Assembly (NCBI RefSeq): GCF_020400655.1
Contig: NZ_JAINRC010000011.1
Coordinates: 124,001-188,000, forward strand
Direction: 5' to 3'
Length of the DNA stretch: 64,000 nt
Source: Streptomyces spinosus
GTDB lineage: Bacteria; Actinomycetota; Actinomycetes; Streptomycetales; Streptomycetaceae
In this document: positions 53,528 to 61,127 of the stretch, piece by piece
How positions within the stretch are numbered: position 1 is the first letter of the stretch
How the letters are laid out: each line of letters begins with the position of its first letter
Notes under the pieces: generated by a model
What the model was told of the DNA's origin: nothing
What the model saw: only the letters and a program-made list of their open reading frames with translations
Database searches by the model: none
Translations under genes and position numbers: made by a program

Positions 53528-54763
53528 GTGACGGGACCTCGCAGGCGTTCGGCAGCGGGCAGAGCGGTTCTCACGGTTGTCACGGCGTTCGGGGTGCTCG
53601 CCGGCGCGGCCCTGGCGGGGGCGGCACCGGCCGGTGCCGCGCCGGCGGGCAGACGGCTCGCGCCGGGCGTCACCTACCGGCAGTTCGACATCGCCGGGGC
53701 GGCGGGGAAGGCCCGCGCGCACCTGCTCACGGTGGACCTGGCCGACCCGCACGTCCACGTCGACCTGCTGTACCCGGGCGCGGTGGCGGCGCGGGCCACC
53801 GTGTCCCGGATGGCGGACTCGGCCGGCGCGGTCGCCGGGGTGAACGGCGACTTCTTCGACATCACCGAGACGCAGCACCCGGGCGTGCCGGCGACGGGCG
53901 CGGCCGTCGGACCGGCCGTGGCCGGCGGACAGGCGCTCAAGGCGGCGGTGCCCAAGGGGCAGCGGTTCGGACCCGCGATGCCTCCGGGCACGACCACCCG
54001 GGACGTGTTCGGCGTGGGCACCGACCGGCGGGCCCGCCTGGACCGCCTCTCCCTCTCCGGTTCGGTCGGCACACCGGACGGGCAGGTGCCGCTGAAGGGC
54101 CTCAACCAGTACGCGCTGCCGGTGGATTCGGTCGGCGCCTTCACCGCGCGCTGGGGCAGCGTCTCCCGGCTGCGGGCCGTGTGCGGCACGGACACCCTGC
54201 GCGCGGCACCGTGCAGCGACGACACGTACGAGGTGAAGGTGCGCGGGGGCCGGGTGGTCTCCGCCACCGACGGCCCGGGAAGCGGCCCGATCCCGGCGGA
54301 CACCACGGTGCTGCTGGGGCGCGAGGAGGGCGCGCGGCGTCTGCGCAAGTTGTCGGTCGGTGACCCGGTGGACGTGACGCACGCGTTGGTGGCGTCCTCG
54401 TCCGGGGTGCCGTACGCGTTCGCGATCGGCGGCTTCCCGGTCCTGCGCGACGGCAGTCCACTGTCCGGCCTGGACGACAGCACCTCGGCGGTGCGGACGG
54501 TCGTCGGGTACAAGGGCGGCGGGCGGCAGATGCTGCTGCTGGCGCTGGACGGCTCGGCGAGCTACCGCAGCGGGCTGACCGTCGCCGAGGAGGCGGAGAC
54601 CATGCGTGCGCTCGGGGCCACCGCCGCCTTCAACCTCGACGGCGGCGGCTCGACGGAGCTGGTCGCCCGCGACACGGACGCCGCCGCCGTGACGGTGCGC
54701 AACCACCCGAGCGGCGGCGCCGAACGCCCGGTGCCCGACGGCATCGGCGTCTTCTCCGACTGA
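53528..54763 (+). CDS. Secreted phosphodiester glycosidase family protein
   Basis: A 411-residue exported protein from the GTG at 53528. The signal peptide covers about residues 1-40 (AAGRAVLTVVTAFGVLAGAA). The NAGPA/phosphodiester glycosidase domain includes AVAGVNGDFFDI, AFAIGGFPVLRDG and the hallmark AAFNLDGGGSTELV. In animals this fold uncovers mannose-6-phosphate by removing GlcNAc from a phosphodiester; in bacteria it is linked to wall polymers or exopolysaccharide. Substrate not known. Confidence 0.88.
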   Translation: MTGPRRRSAAGRAVLTVVTAFGVLAGAALAGAAPAGAAPAGRRLAPGVTYRQFDIAGAAGKARAHLLTVDLADPHVHVDLLYPGAVAARATVSRMADSAGAVAGVNGDFFDITETQHPGVPATGAAVGPAVAGGQALKAAVPKGQRFGPAMPPGTTTRDVFGVGTDRRARLDRLSLSGSVGTPDGQVPLKGLNQYALPVDSVGAFTARWGSVSRLRAVCGTDTLRAAPCSDDTYEVKVRGGRVVSATDGPGSGPIPADTTVLLGREEGARRLRKLSVGDPVDVTHALVASSSGVPYAFAIGGFPVLRDGSPLSGLDDSTSAVRTVVGYKGGGRQMLLLALDGSASYRSGLTVAEEAETMRALGATAAFNLDGGGSTELVARDTDAAAVTVRNHPSGGAERPVPDGIGVFSD

Positions 54764-54795
54764 GGCCGGCGCACCACCGGCTCCGGCCGGACGGT

Positions 54796-54990
54796 TCACG
54801 GCCGCAGACTGCCCACCAGCTCGGCGGTCGCGGTGAGCCCGCTCTGAATGGTGGGCGCCATGCTGGTGCAGGCCAGGTAGAAGCCGAGCAGCAGGCAGAC
54901 CAGGGCGTGGGAGATCTTCAGCGAGCAATTCCGGATGAAGATCACGGCCAGGACAAGAAGCAGCAGCACCACAGAGATGGAAATGACCAC
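54796..54990 (-). CDS. Small membrane protein
   Basis: A 64-residue protein with two hydrophobic helices (VISISVVLLLLVLAVIFI and ALVCLLLGFYLACTSMAP) and a short C-terminal tail. I recall near-identical small proteins in other streptomycetes, so it is probably a real, conserved gene. The membrane pattern and high content of large hydrophobics, unlike random GC-rich frames, support coding. Function unknown. Confidence 0.72.
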   Translation of the reverse strand: MVISISVVLLLLVLAVIFIRNCSLKISHALVCLLLGFYLACTSMAPTIQSGLTATAELVGSLRP

Positions 54991-55093
54991 CGGGAACCCT
55001 CCTCCGCCACGCCCCGTGTGCGGCGTTCGGCCGCAAGTGTGGCGTAGCGGAGGGTTCGTCCGGGCTGCTGACGTGTCCTCCGATCGTGTGGTC

Positions 55094-55957
55094 TTACGCG
55101 GAGGGGCGGGCGTCGAGGAACGCCTCCAGGCCGGCGAGGTCGTCGGTGTTGAGGTAGTCGACCCCGGCCGCGAGCAGTTCCGTCCACAGCGCGTCCCGGG
55201 CGGGGCCGGCGGTGTCGGGGGTGGCCCAGAACCGGACCCGCTGCCCGCGCGCGTGGGCGGCGCCGGTGATGCTCCGCAGCCTCCGCCGCTCGGCGTCCGG
55301 GAACGTCCCGGCGCCCGTCCAGGTGAAGTTCTGCGTCCAGTTGTCGCTGATCAGTGAGATGAAGGAGGCCGGGGCGGGGCCGCCGAGGTCGGCGAGGCGG
55401 CCGTCGTAGAAGGCGCGGCGCTCGGTCTGCGCCTCCATCGGGGCACGGGCCGCCCGGTCGCCGGAGACCACGGCGGTCACCGGGCCGGGGTGGACGCGGC
55501 CGTGCGCGTAGCGGGTGAACAGGTGCGGGTAGCGGCGCAGGTGGCGGTCGAGTTCGAGGTACGTGGCGGAGCCCTCGGTCTTGATGTCGACGAGGAGCTG
55601 GAGCGGCCGGCGTGCACCTCGGTACACGTGGCCGTGGTGGGCCTCGACCCGGGCGGCGAGCGGTTCCAGGTAGAGGGATTCCAGGGTGCGGGACGGGTCG
55701 AGGCCGGATGCCTCGTGGCCGACGAGGAGCTGGTCGCCGACGAGGAAGATGTCGGCTTCGACGCTGCCGAAGCGGTGGTCGAGGGCGTCGGCCAGGGGCC
55801 GCGGGTGCTCGTAGTCGTTGTGCGCGTGGGCGTGCCACAGCGGGCGCGGGTGACGCGTCCGTTCACCGGCCAGCGCGTGGCCGGCGGGCAGGGCGAGCGT
55901 GCCCGCGAGGGCGGCGCCGAAGGTGGTGAGGGCTCTGCGACGGGTGGTGAGGGCCAT
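55094..55957 (-). CDS. Exported phosphodiesterase of the PLC-like/GDPD superfamily
   Basis: A 287-residue protein with an N-terminal TTRRRALTTFGAALAGTLAL signal, possibly twin-arginine. The TIM-barrel phosphodiesterase domain begins WHAHAHNDYEHPRPL with the catalytic His pair, then FGSVEADIFLVGDQLLVGHE and LQLLVDIKTEG, and ends GVDYLNTDDLAGLEAFLD. This matches the phosphatidylinositol-specific PLC/GDPD group. It would cut a phosphodiester or related substrate outside the cell. Confidence 0.85.
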   Translation of the reverse strand: MALTTRRRALTTFGAALAGTLALPAGHALAGERTRHPRPLWHAHAHNDYEHPRPLADALDHRFGSVEADIFLVGDQLLVGHEASGLDPSRTLESLYLEPLAARVEAHHGHVYRGARRPLQLLVDIKTEGSATYLELDRHLRRYPHLFTRYAHGRVHPGPVTAVVSGDRAARAPMEAQTERRAFYDGRLADLGGPAPASFISLISDNWTQNFTWTGAGTFPDAERRRLRSITGAAHARGQRVRFWATPDTAGPARDALWTELLAAGVDYLNTDDLAGLEAFLDARPSA

Positions 55958-56067
55958 GCACTGCCTCCCTGGGGGTGATGGGGACCGGGGAGAGTATGCG
56001 TGCGCCCGTCACCGAAGGGGCCCCCTCGCACGGGGAGTTGGCGCTCTGTTCACTTCGTCGGTGCGCG

Positions 56068-56103
56068 CGGTGAAGCCCGCCCCGGGCGGGGCGGGCTTCA
56101 CCG
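56068..56103 (-). terminator. Strong hairpin after the acyl-CoA dehydrogenase operon
   Basis: A perfect 16-base stem (56068-56083 with 56088-56103) around a GGGC loop, beginning eight bases after the last stop codon of the minus-strand operon. No T-run. One of the longest perfect stems in the window. Confidence 0.8.
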
Positions 56104-56111
56104 CGGGTGTG

Positions 56112-57209
56112 TCAGGGCGCCTGGAGGGGTGCCCGGACGGGTGCCTGGAGGTCGACCAGTGCGGCCAGCGCCTCGCGGTGGGCCCCCGCCGTGCCGTAGG
56201 CGATCGAGTCCGCCTTGGCCCGCTTGAGATACAGGTGGACCGGGTGCTCCCAGGTCATCCCGATGCCGCCGTGGAGCTGCAACGCCTCCTCGGTGACACG
56301 GACGGCGGCGGGCGCCGCGTACGCCTGTGCGACGGCGGTCCTGACCTCCATGTCCTCGCCGGTGGCGAGCGCGTCGGCGGCGGCGCGGGCCGCGGCCCGC
56401 AGGTGCACGACCTCGAGCCACAGCTGGGCGAGCCGGTGCTTGAGCGCCTGGAACCCGCCGACCGGCCGGTTGAACTGCTTGCGCTCCTTCAGGTACCGGA
56501 CGGTCTGCGTCAACGCCCACTCGGCGACGCCGAGTTGCTCAGAGGCGAGCAGTCCCGCGGCGGCCCGCAGCGCACGGCGTACGGCGGGCTCGGCGGCGCC
56601 GACCCGGCGGCCGGGAGCACCCTCCAGCCGTACGCTCGCGAGGGGGCGGGTCAGGTCCAGGGAGACCTGCGGGGTGATGGTGACGGTGTCGGCGGCGACC
56701 GCGTACAGGCCGCCGTCGTCGGCCGGGACGAGCAGGACGTCGGCTACGGCCGCGTCCGCGATGCCCGTCAGCTCGCCGTGCAGGGTGCCGTCCTGCACGC
56801 GTACGGCCGTGACCCCGGCGCCCGGGGCCGTGTGCAGGGCGACCGCGAGGGCGCCGATGCTGCGTCCCGAGGCCAGCTGTGCCAGCAGCTCGGCGTCGTC
56901 GCAGGCGAGCAGGGCCTCGGTGGCCACGACCGCGCTGGTGAGGTACGGCAGGGGGGCCACCGCCCGCCCCAGTTCCTCCAGCACGACGGCGGCCTCGCGC
57001 GCGGAGGCGCCCTGGCCGCCGCGCTCCTCGGGCACCAGGAGCCCGGCCAGGCCCATGCCGTCGGCGAGCAGCTTCCACAGGGCGCGGTCGTGCGGGGCGT
57101 CCGACTCGGCGCGGGTGATCACGTCGGCCGGTGCGCAGTGGTCCGTGAGCAGGTCGCGGACGGCGGCCCGCAGCGCCTCCTCCTCCTCGGAGTACAGCAG
57201 GTCGGTCAT
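56112..57209 (-). CDS. Acyl-CoA dehydrogenase, smaller subunit type
   Basis: A 365-residue acyl-CoA dehydrogenase-fold protein. Features: LLVPEERGGQGASAREAAVV, the C-terminal helical domain with QTVRYLKERKQFNRPVGGFQ and LQLHGGIGMTWEHPVHLYLK. It dehydrogenates acyl-CoA with FAD. Its start overlaps the preceding acyl-CoA dehydrogenase stop. In actinobacteria such adjacent pairs can form alpha2-beta2 heterotetramers, as known for steroid side-chain enzymes; this is inferred here. Confidence 0.9.
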   Translation of the reverse strand: MTDLLYSEEEEALRAAVRDLLTDHCAPADVITRAESDAPHDRALWKLLADGMGLAGLLVPEERGGQGASAREAAVVLEELGRAVAPLPYLTSAVVATEALLACDDAELLAQLASGRSIGALAVALHTAPGAGVTAVRVQDGTLHGELTGIADAAVADVLLVPADDGGLYAVAADTVTITPQVSLDLTRPLASVRLEGAPGRRVGAAEPAVRRALRAAAGLLASEQLGVAEWALTQTVRYLKERKQFNRPVGGFQALKHRLAQLWLEVVHLRAAARAAADALATGEDMEVRTAVAQAYAAPAAVRVTEEALQLHGGIGMTWEHPVHLYLKRAKADSIAYGTAGAHREALAALVDLQAPVRAPLQAP

Positions 57210-58387
57210 CGGGCGAGGTCCTTCCAGGCGACGTCCTTGTCGGTGCGCGGCTCAGCGGGCAGGCCCAGGACGCGCTCGGCGACGATGTTCAGCAGGACCT
57301 CGCTGGTCCCGCCCTCGATGCTGTTGCCCTTGGAGCGCAGGTAGCGGTATCCGGCGTCCCGGCCGGTGAAGTCGACCAGCTCGGGGCGGCGCATGGTCCA
57401 GTCGTCGTACAGCAGGCCCTCCTCGCCGCGGAGTTCCACCTCCAGGCCGCTGATCTCCTGGTTGAGTCGGGCGAAGGCGAGCTTCATGCCGGCGCCCTCG
57501 GGGCCGGGCTGGCCGGCCACGAGCTGCTGGCGCAGGCGTTCGCCGGTGAACCGTGCGACCTCGGCCTCGACCCACAGCTTCAGCAGGCGCTGGTGCAGGT
57601 CGTGGGTGCGCAGTCCGGGGCGTTCCCGCCAGGTCTTCGCGACCGGGCCGATCATGCCGCCCTCGCGGGGCAGGGCCATGCCGCCGATGGCGACGCGTTC
57701 GTTGTTCAGCGTGGTCTGGGCGACCCGCCAGCCGTCGCCGGCCTCGCCCAGGCGGCGGTCGTCGGGGATGCGGACGTCGGTGAGGAAGACCTCGTTGAAC
57801 TCGGCCTCACCGGTGATCTGGCGCAGCGGCCGGACCTCGACGCCCGGATCGGTCATGTCGCAGACGAAGTAGGTGATGCCCTGGTGCTTGGGCACGGCCG
57901 GGTCGGTACGGGCGATGAGGATGGCCCAGCGGGCGAGGTGGGCGCTCGACGTCCACACCTTCTGTCCGTTGACCACCCAGCTGTCGCCCGAACGGACCGC
58001 CCGGGTGCCGAGCGCGGCCAGGTCGGAGCCGGCGCCGGGCTCGCTGAACAGCTGGCACCAGACCTCCTCGCCGGTCCATAGGGGGCGCAGGTAGCGCCGC
58101 TTCTGCTCGTCGGTGCCGTACTTCAGGATCGTCGGCGCGGCCATGCCGAGGCCGATGCCGATGCGCCGGGGGTCGTTGTCGGGGGCGCCGGCCGCCGCCA
58201 GTTCGGCGTCCACGACGCCCTGGAGGGCGCGCGGGGCGCCCAGTCCGCCGAGGCCCTCCGGGTAGTGCACCCAGGCGAGGCCGGCGTCGAAGCGGGCCCG
58301 GAGGAAGTCCAGGCGGTCGGTGCTCGCGGGCGGGTGCTGCGCGAGCAGCTCCCGGGTACGGCGGCGCAGTTCGTCGGCGTCGGTCAT
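57206..58387 (-). CDS. Acyl-CoA dehydrogenase, larger subunit type
   Basis: A 393-residue acyl-CoA dehydrogenase. Segments: GGLGAPRALQGVVDAELAAA, the FAD-binding CQLFSEPGAGSDLAALGTRA and WVVNGQKVWTSSAHLARWAI, and the C-terminal LRSKGNSIEGGTSEVLLNIV. It overlaps the oxidoreductase gene upstream and the second dehydrogenase downstream by four bases each (ATGA), so the three proteins are made together. Together they fit beta-oxidation of an unusual acyl or side-chain substrate. Confidence 0.92.
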   Translation of the reverse strand: MTDADELRRRTRELLAQHPPASTDRLDFLRARFDAGLAWVHYPEGLGGLGAPRALQGVVDAELAAAGAPDNDPRRIGIGLGMAAPTILKYGTDEQKRRYLRPLWTGEEVWCQLFSEPGAGSDLAALGTRAVRSGDSWVVNGQKVWTSSAHLARWAILIARTDPAVPKHQGITYFVCDMTDPGVEVRPLRQITGEAEFNEVFLTDVRIPDDRRLGEAGDGWRVAQTTLNNERVAIGGMALPREGGMIGPVAKTWRERPGLRTHDLHQRLLKLWVEAEVARFTGERLRQQLVAGQPGPEGAGMKLAFARLNQEISGLEVELRGEEGLLYDDWTMRRPELVDFTGRDAGYRYLRSKGNSIEGGTSEVLLNIVAERVLGLPAEPRTDKDVAWKDLAR

Positions 58388-59355
58388 GCGACGGCTCCGT
58401 TCTCCAGGACGACGGCGATCCGGCCCGTGGTCACCCCGTCGGCGACCCGCTGCACGGCACCGGCCGCCTCGGCGAGCGGCACCCGCTCGCTGACCAGCGG
58501 TTTGATCGCGCCCCGTGCGGCCAGTTCGGTCAGTTCCTCGTGGCAGCGCTGGACCAGCTTCGGGTTCTTGGTGTGGTACAGGCCCCAGTGCAGGCCGACG
58601 ATCGAGTAGTTCTTCACCAGGGCGTGGTTGAGGGCGGGGCTCGGGATGGTGCCACTGGCGAAGCCGACGACGACGATCCGGCCCTCGAAGGCGACCAGTT
58701 TGGCGGACTGGGCGTACGCCTCGCCGCCGACCGGGTCGTAGATCACGTCGGCGCCCCGGCCGCCGGTGGCCTCCTTGACGGCGGCGACGACGTCCTCGGA
58801 ACGCCGGTCGACCACCACGTCACAGCCGAGCCGCCGGGCGACGGCGGCCTTGTCCGCGCCGCCCACGACACCGATCACCGTGGCGCCGGCCGCCTTGCCG
58901 AGCTGGACGGCGGCGCTGCCCACGCCCCCGGCGGCGGCGTGCACCAGCAGGGTCTCCCCGGCTTCCAGGCGGGCGCGGCGGTGCAGGCCGAACCAGCCGG
59001 TCTGGTAGCCGATGTGCAGGGCGGCCGCCTCGGCGTCGTCGAGCGACTCGGGCGCGGGGAGCAGGGCGCGGGCATCGGCGAGGGCGTACTCGGCGAAGCC
59101 GCCGTGGGGCAGCGCGGGGTTGGCGATCACCCGGCGGCCGTCCTCGGTCTCGCCGCAGATCTCCACGCCGGGCGTGAAGGGCAGCGGGGGACGCACCTGG
59201 TACTGGCCGCGGCACAGCAGCGCGTCCGGGAAGTTGACGTTGGCGGCGCGCACCCGCAGCAGCACCTGGCCGTCGCCGGGCGTGGGCCGCTCGATGTGGT
59301 GGAGGCGCATCACCTCGCTCGGCTCGCCGTTCTCGTGCACTTGCCATGCCTGCAT
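58384..59355 (-). CDS. NADPH:quinone oxidoreductase family protein
   Basis: A 323-residue zinc-free medium-chain dehydrogenase/reductase. Features: RVRAANVNFPDALLCRGQYQ, PFTPGVEICGETEDGR, NADPH site VHAAAGGVGSAAVQLGKAAG and DVIYDPVGGEAYAQSAKLV. It would reduce a quinone or enone with NADPH. It is the first gene of the three-gene operon with the two acyl-CoA dehydrogenases. A palindrome of TetR-operator type lies upstream of it. Confidence 0.9.
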   Translation of the reverse strand: MQAWQVHENGEPSEVMRLHHIERPTPGDGQVLLRVRAANVNFPDALLCRGQYQVRPPLPFTPGVEICGETEDGRRVIANPALPHGGFAEYALADARALLPAPESLDDAEAAALHIGYQTGWFGLHRRARLEAGETLLVHAAAGGVGSAAVQLGKAAGATVIGVVGGADKAAVARRLGCDVVVDRRSEDVVAAVKEATGGRGADVIYDPVGGEAYAQSAKLVAFEGRIVVVGFASGTIPSPALNHALVKNYSIVGLHWGLYHTKNPKLVQRCHEELTELAARGAIKPLVSERVPLAEAAGAVQRVADGVTTGRIAVVLENGAVA

Positions 59356-59402
59356 GCGGGGCCTCCACGGGACTGCTTCGTCTGACCGGGTCCGACGGCA
59401 TA

Positions 59403-59418
59403 CTAAGCGGTCGCTTGC
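59403..59418. promoter_or_regulatory. TetR-type operator candidate
   Basis: CTAAGCG-GT-CGCTTGC contains the inverted repeat AAGCG/CGCTT and resembles operators of TetR regulators of fatty-acid genes. It lies about 50 bases before the quinone oxidoreductase start. No TetR gene is in the window. Confidence 0.4.
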
Positions 59419-59441
59419 CGATCAGGGAACAGTCGCGTGGG

Positions 59442-60014
59442 TCACGTGCGCGCGGGCCGCGCCCGTACGTGCATCCGCTCCCCCTGGGGTCCGAACAGAC
59501 TCAGGAACTCCACCGGCCCCTCCCCCGTCGACCCGAACCAGTGCGGCACCCGTGTGTCGAACTCGGCCGCCTCGCCCGCGGACAGCACGACGTCGTGCTC
59601 GCCGAGGACCAGGCGGAGCCGGCCCGAGAGGACGTAGAGCCACTCGTAGCCCTCGTGGGTCCGCGGGTCGGGCTCCTGTCTGCGCCGGGGTTCGAGCACC
59701 TTGAAGGCCTGGAGGCCGCCGGGCTGGCGGGTCAGCGGCCAGTGGGTGCGCCCGCCGCGGACGATCGGCTTGGACCGCACCCGCGGGTCACCCACCGGCG
59801 GCGCTCCGACCAGCTCGTCCAGCGGCACCTGGTGGGCCTGGGCGATCGGCAGCAGCAGTTCGAGGCTGGGCTTGCGCAGGCCGGACTCCAGCCGGGACAG
59901 GGTGCTCACGGAGATGCCGGTGGCCTCGGACAGCGCGGCCAGCGTCACCTCGCGCTCCTTGCGGATGCGGCGCAGCCTCGGGCCCACGTCCGCCAGTACG
60001 TCGTCTGTGCTCAT
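59442..60014 (-). CDS. XRE family regulator with cupin sensor domain
   Basis: A 190-residue regulator from the ATG at 60014; an upstream start would add residues inside the promoter. The helix-turn-helix lies at about 15-70 (RLRRIRKEREVTLAALSEAT, GISVSTLSRLESGLRKPSLE). The cupin is at about 105-185 (HEGYEWLYVLSGRLRLVLGE, LSAGEAAEFDTRVPHWFG). These proteins usually repress a divergent enzyme gene and sense a small metabolite. The divergent thioredoxin-reductase-like gene and an operator in the gap fit this. Confidence 0.9.
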   Translation of the reverse strand: MSTDDVLADVGPRLRRIRKEREVTLAALSEATGISVSTLSRLESGLRKPSLELLLPIAQAHQVPLDELVGAPPVGDPRVRSKPIVRGGRTHWPLTRQPGGLQAFKVLEPRRRQEPDPRTHEGYEWLYVLSGRLRLVLGEHDVVLSAGEAAEFDTRVPHWFGSTGEGPVEFLSLFGPQGERMHVRARPART

Positions 60015-60021
60015 GACACCT

Positions 60022-60050
60022 ATTGCAGAAACGGCAAACCTGTTTGTCAA
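60022..60050 (-). promoter_or_regulatory. Promoter for the XRE gene giving a near-leaderless message
   Basis: On the minus strand TTGACA (60050-60045) is a perfect -35, then a 17-base spacer, then TGCAAT (60027-60022), a four-of-six -10. Transcription would begin within a base or so of the ATG at 60014, so the message would be leaderless. The 5-bp inverted repeat CAAAC-CT-GTTTG (60035-60046) overlaps the spacer and the -35 and is a likely autoregulatory operator. Confidence 0.6.
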
Positions 60051-60079
60051 TCCCGCGGCCGTCGGGTGACCGTCGCCTC

Positions 60080-61009
60080 ATGACCGAGAACAACGCGTAC
60101 GAAGTCGTCGTCGTCGGCGGCGGGGCCGCCGGCCTGTCCGCCGCGCTGGTGCTGGGCCGGTCGCGGCGCCGCACGCTGGTCGTCGACGCGGGCGAGCCGC
60201 GCAACGCGCCGTCCGCGCACATGCAGGGGTATCTGTCCCGGGACGGCATGTCACCGGCCGAGTTCCTGGCCGTCGGGCGCGAGGAGGTCGCCCGGTACGG
60301 GGTGGAACTGGTCCGGGACCGGGTGGCGGACGTGTCCCGGGAGGGGGACTTCACCGCCGTGCTCGCGAGCGGCCGGACCGTGCGGGCCCGGCACCTGGTG
60401 GTCGCGACCGGCCTGACGGACGAGCTGCCGCCGGTCCCGGGGCTCGCCGAGCGGTTCGGCCGGGACGTGGTCCACTGCCCGTACTGCCACGGCTGGGAGG
60501 TGCGCGACCTGCCGACCGGCGTCCTCGCCACCTCGCCGCTCGGCGTGCACCAGGCGCTCATGGTCACGCAGTGGTCCAAGGACGTACGGCTCTTCCTGCA
60601 CGAGGTGGACGAGGCCGGGCTGACGGACCAGGACCGGCGCCGGCTGGCCGCCGCCGGCGTGACGGTCGTCCCCGGCGAGGTGGCCGCACTCGTGACCGCC
60701 GACGACCGCCTCACCGGCGTCCGGCTGGCGGACGGCACCGTCCACGACCGCGAGGTCCTGTACGCCGCCCCGTGCGCCGTGCCCCGCAACGACCTGCTGA
60801 TCAGACTGGGCGCCGAACTGCGCGAGACCCCGTTCGGCAGCTATCCGGTGATCGACGAGCGGGGCCTGACCACCGTGCCCGGGCTGTGGGCGGCGGGCAA
60901 CGCGAGCGGTTTCGCGGAGCAGGTGATCAACGCGGCGAGCCGGGGTTACCGGGCGGGGGCGGCGATCAACGGGGAACTCCTGATGGCCGACCTGGACGCA
61001 GCCGTCTGA
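60080..61009 (+). CDS. Thioredoxin-reductase-like FAD/NAD(P) oxidoreductase
   Basis: A 309-residue flavoprotein. The FAD-binding start is VVVGGGAAGLSAALVLGRSR; the CxxC redox pair is HCPYCHGWE near residue 136, typical of ferredoxin/bacillithiol-type thioredoxin reductase relatives. The C-terminal end has GLWAAGNASGFAEQVINAAS. It probably reduces a disulfide or a small electron acceptor. The ATG at 60080 lacks a strong ribosome binding site. It is divergent from and probably controlled by the XRE-cupin regulator. Confidence 0.88.
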   Translation: MTENNAYEVVVVGGGAAGLSAALVLGRSRRRTLVVDAGEPRNAPSAHMQGYLSRDGMSPAEFLAVGREEVARYGVELVRDRVADVSREGDFTAVLASGRTVRARHLVVATGLTDELPPVPGLAERFGRDVVHCPYCHGWEVRDLPTGVLATSPLGVHQALMVTQWSKDVRLFLHEVDEAGLTDQDRRRLAAAGVTVVPGEVAALVTADDRLTGVRLADGTVHDREVLYAAPCAVPRNDLLIRLGAELRETPFGSYPVIDERGLTTVPGLWAAGNASGFAEQVINAASRGYRAGAAINGELLMADLDAAV

Positions 61010-61127
61010 AGGTGCGCGGGGCCGTGGCAGGTGGGCGGCCACCGCCGTGCGGGGCCGGTCAGCCCCGCACGCACCCGCGCCGGAACGCGACCGCGCACCC
61101 GGCGCAGCGCTGAGGCACCATGGCGGC

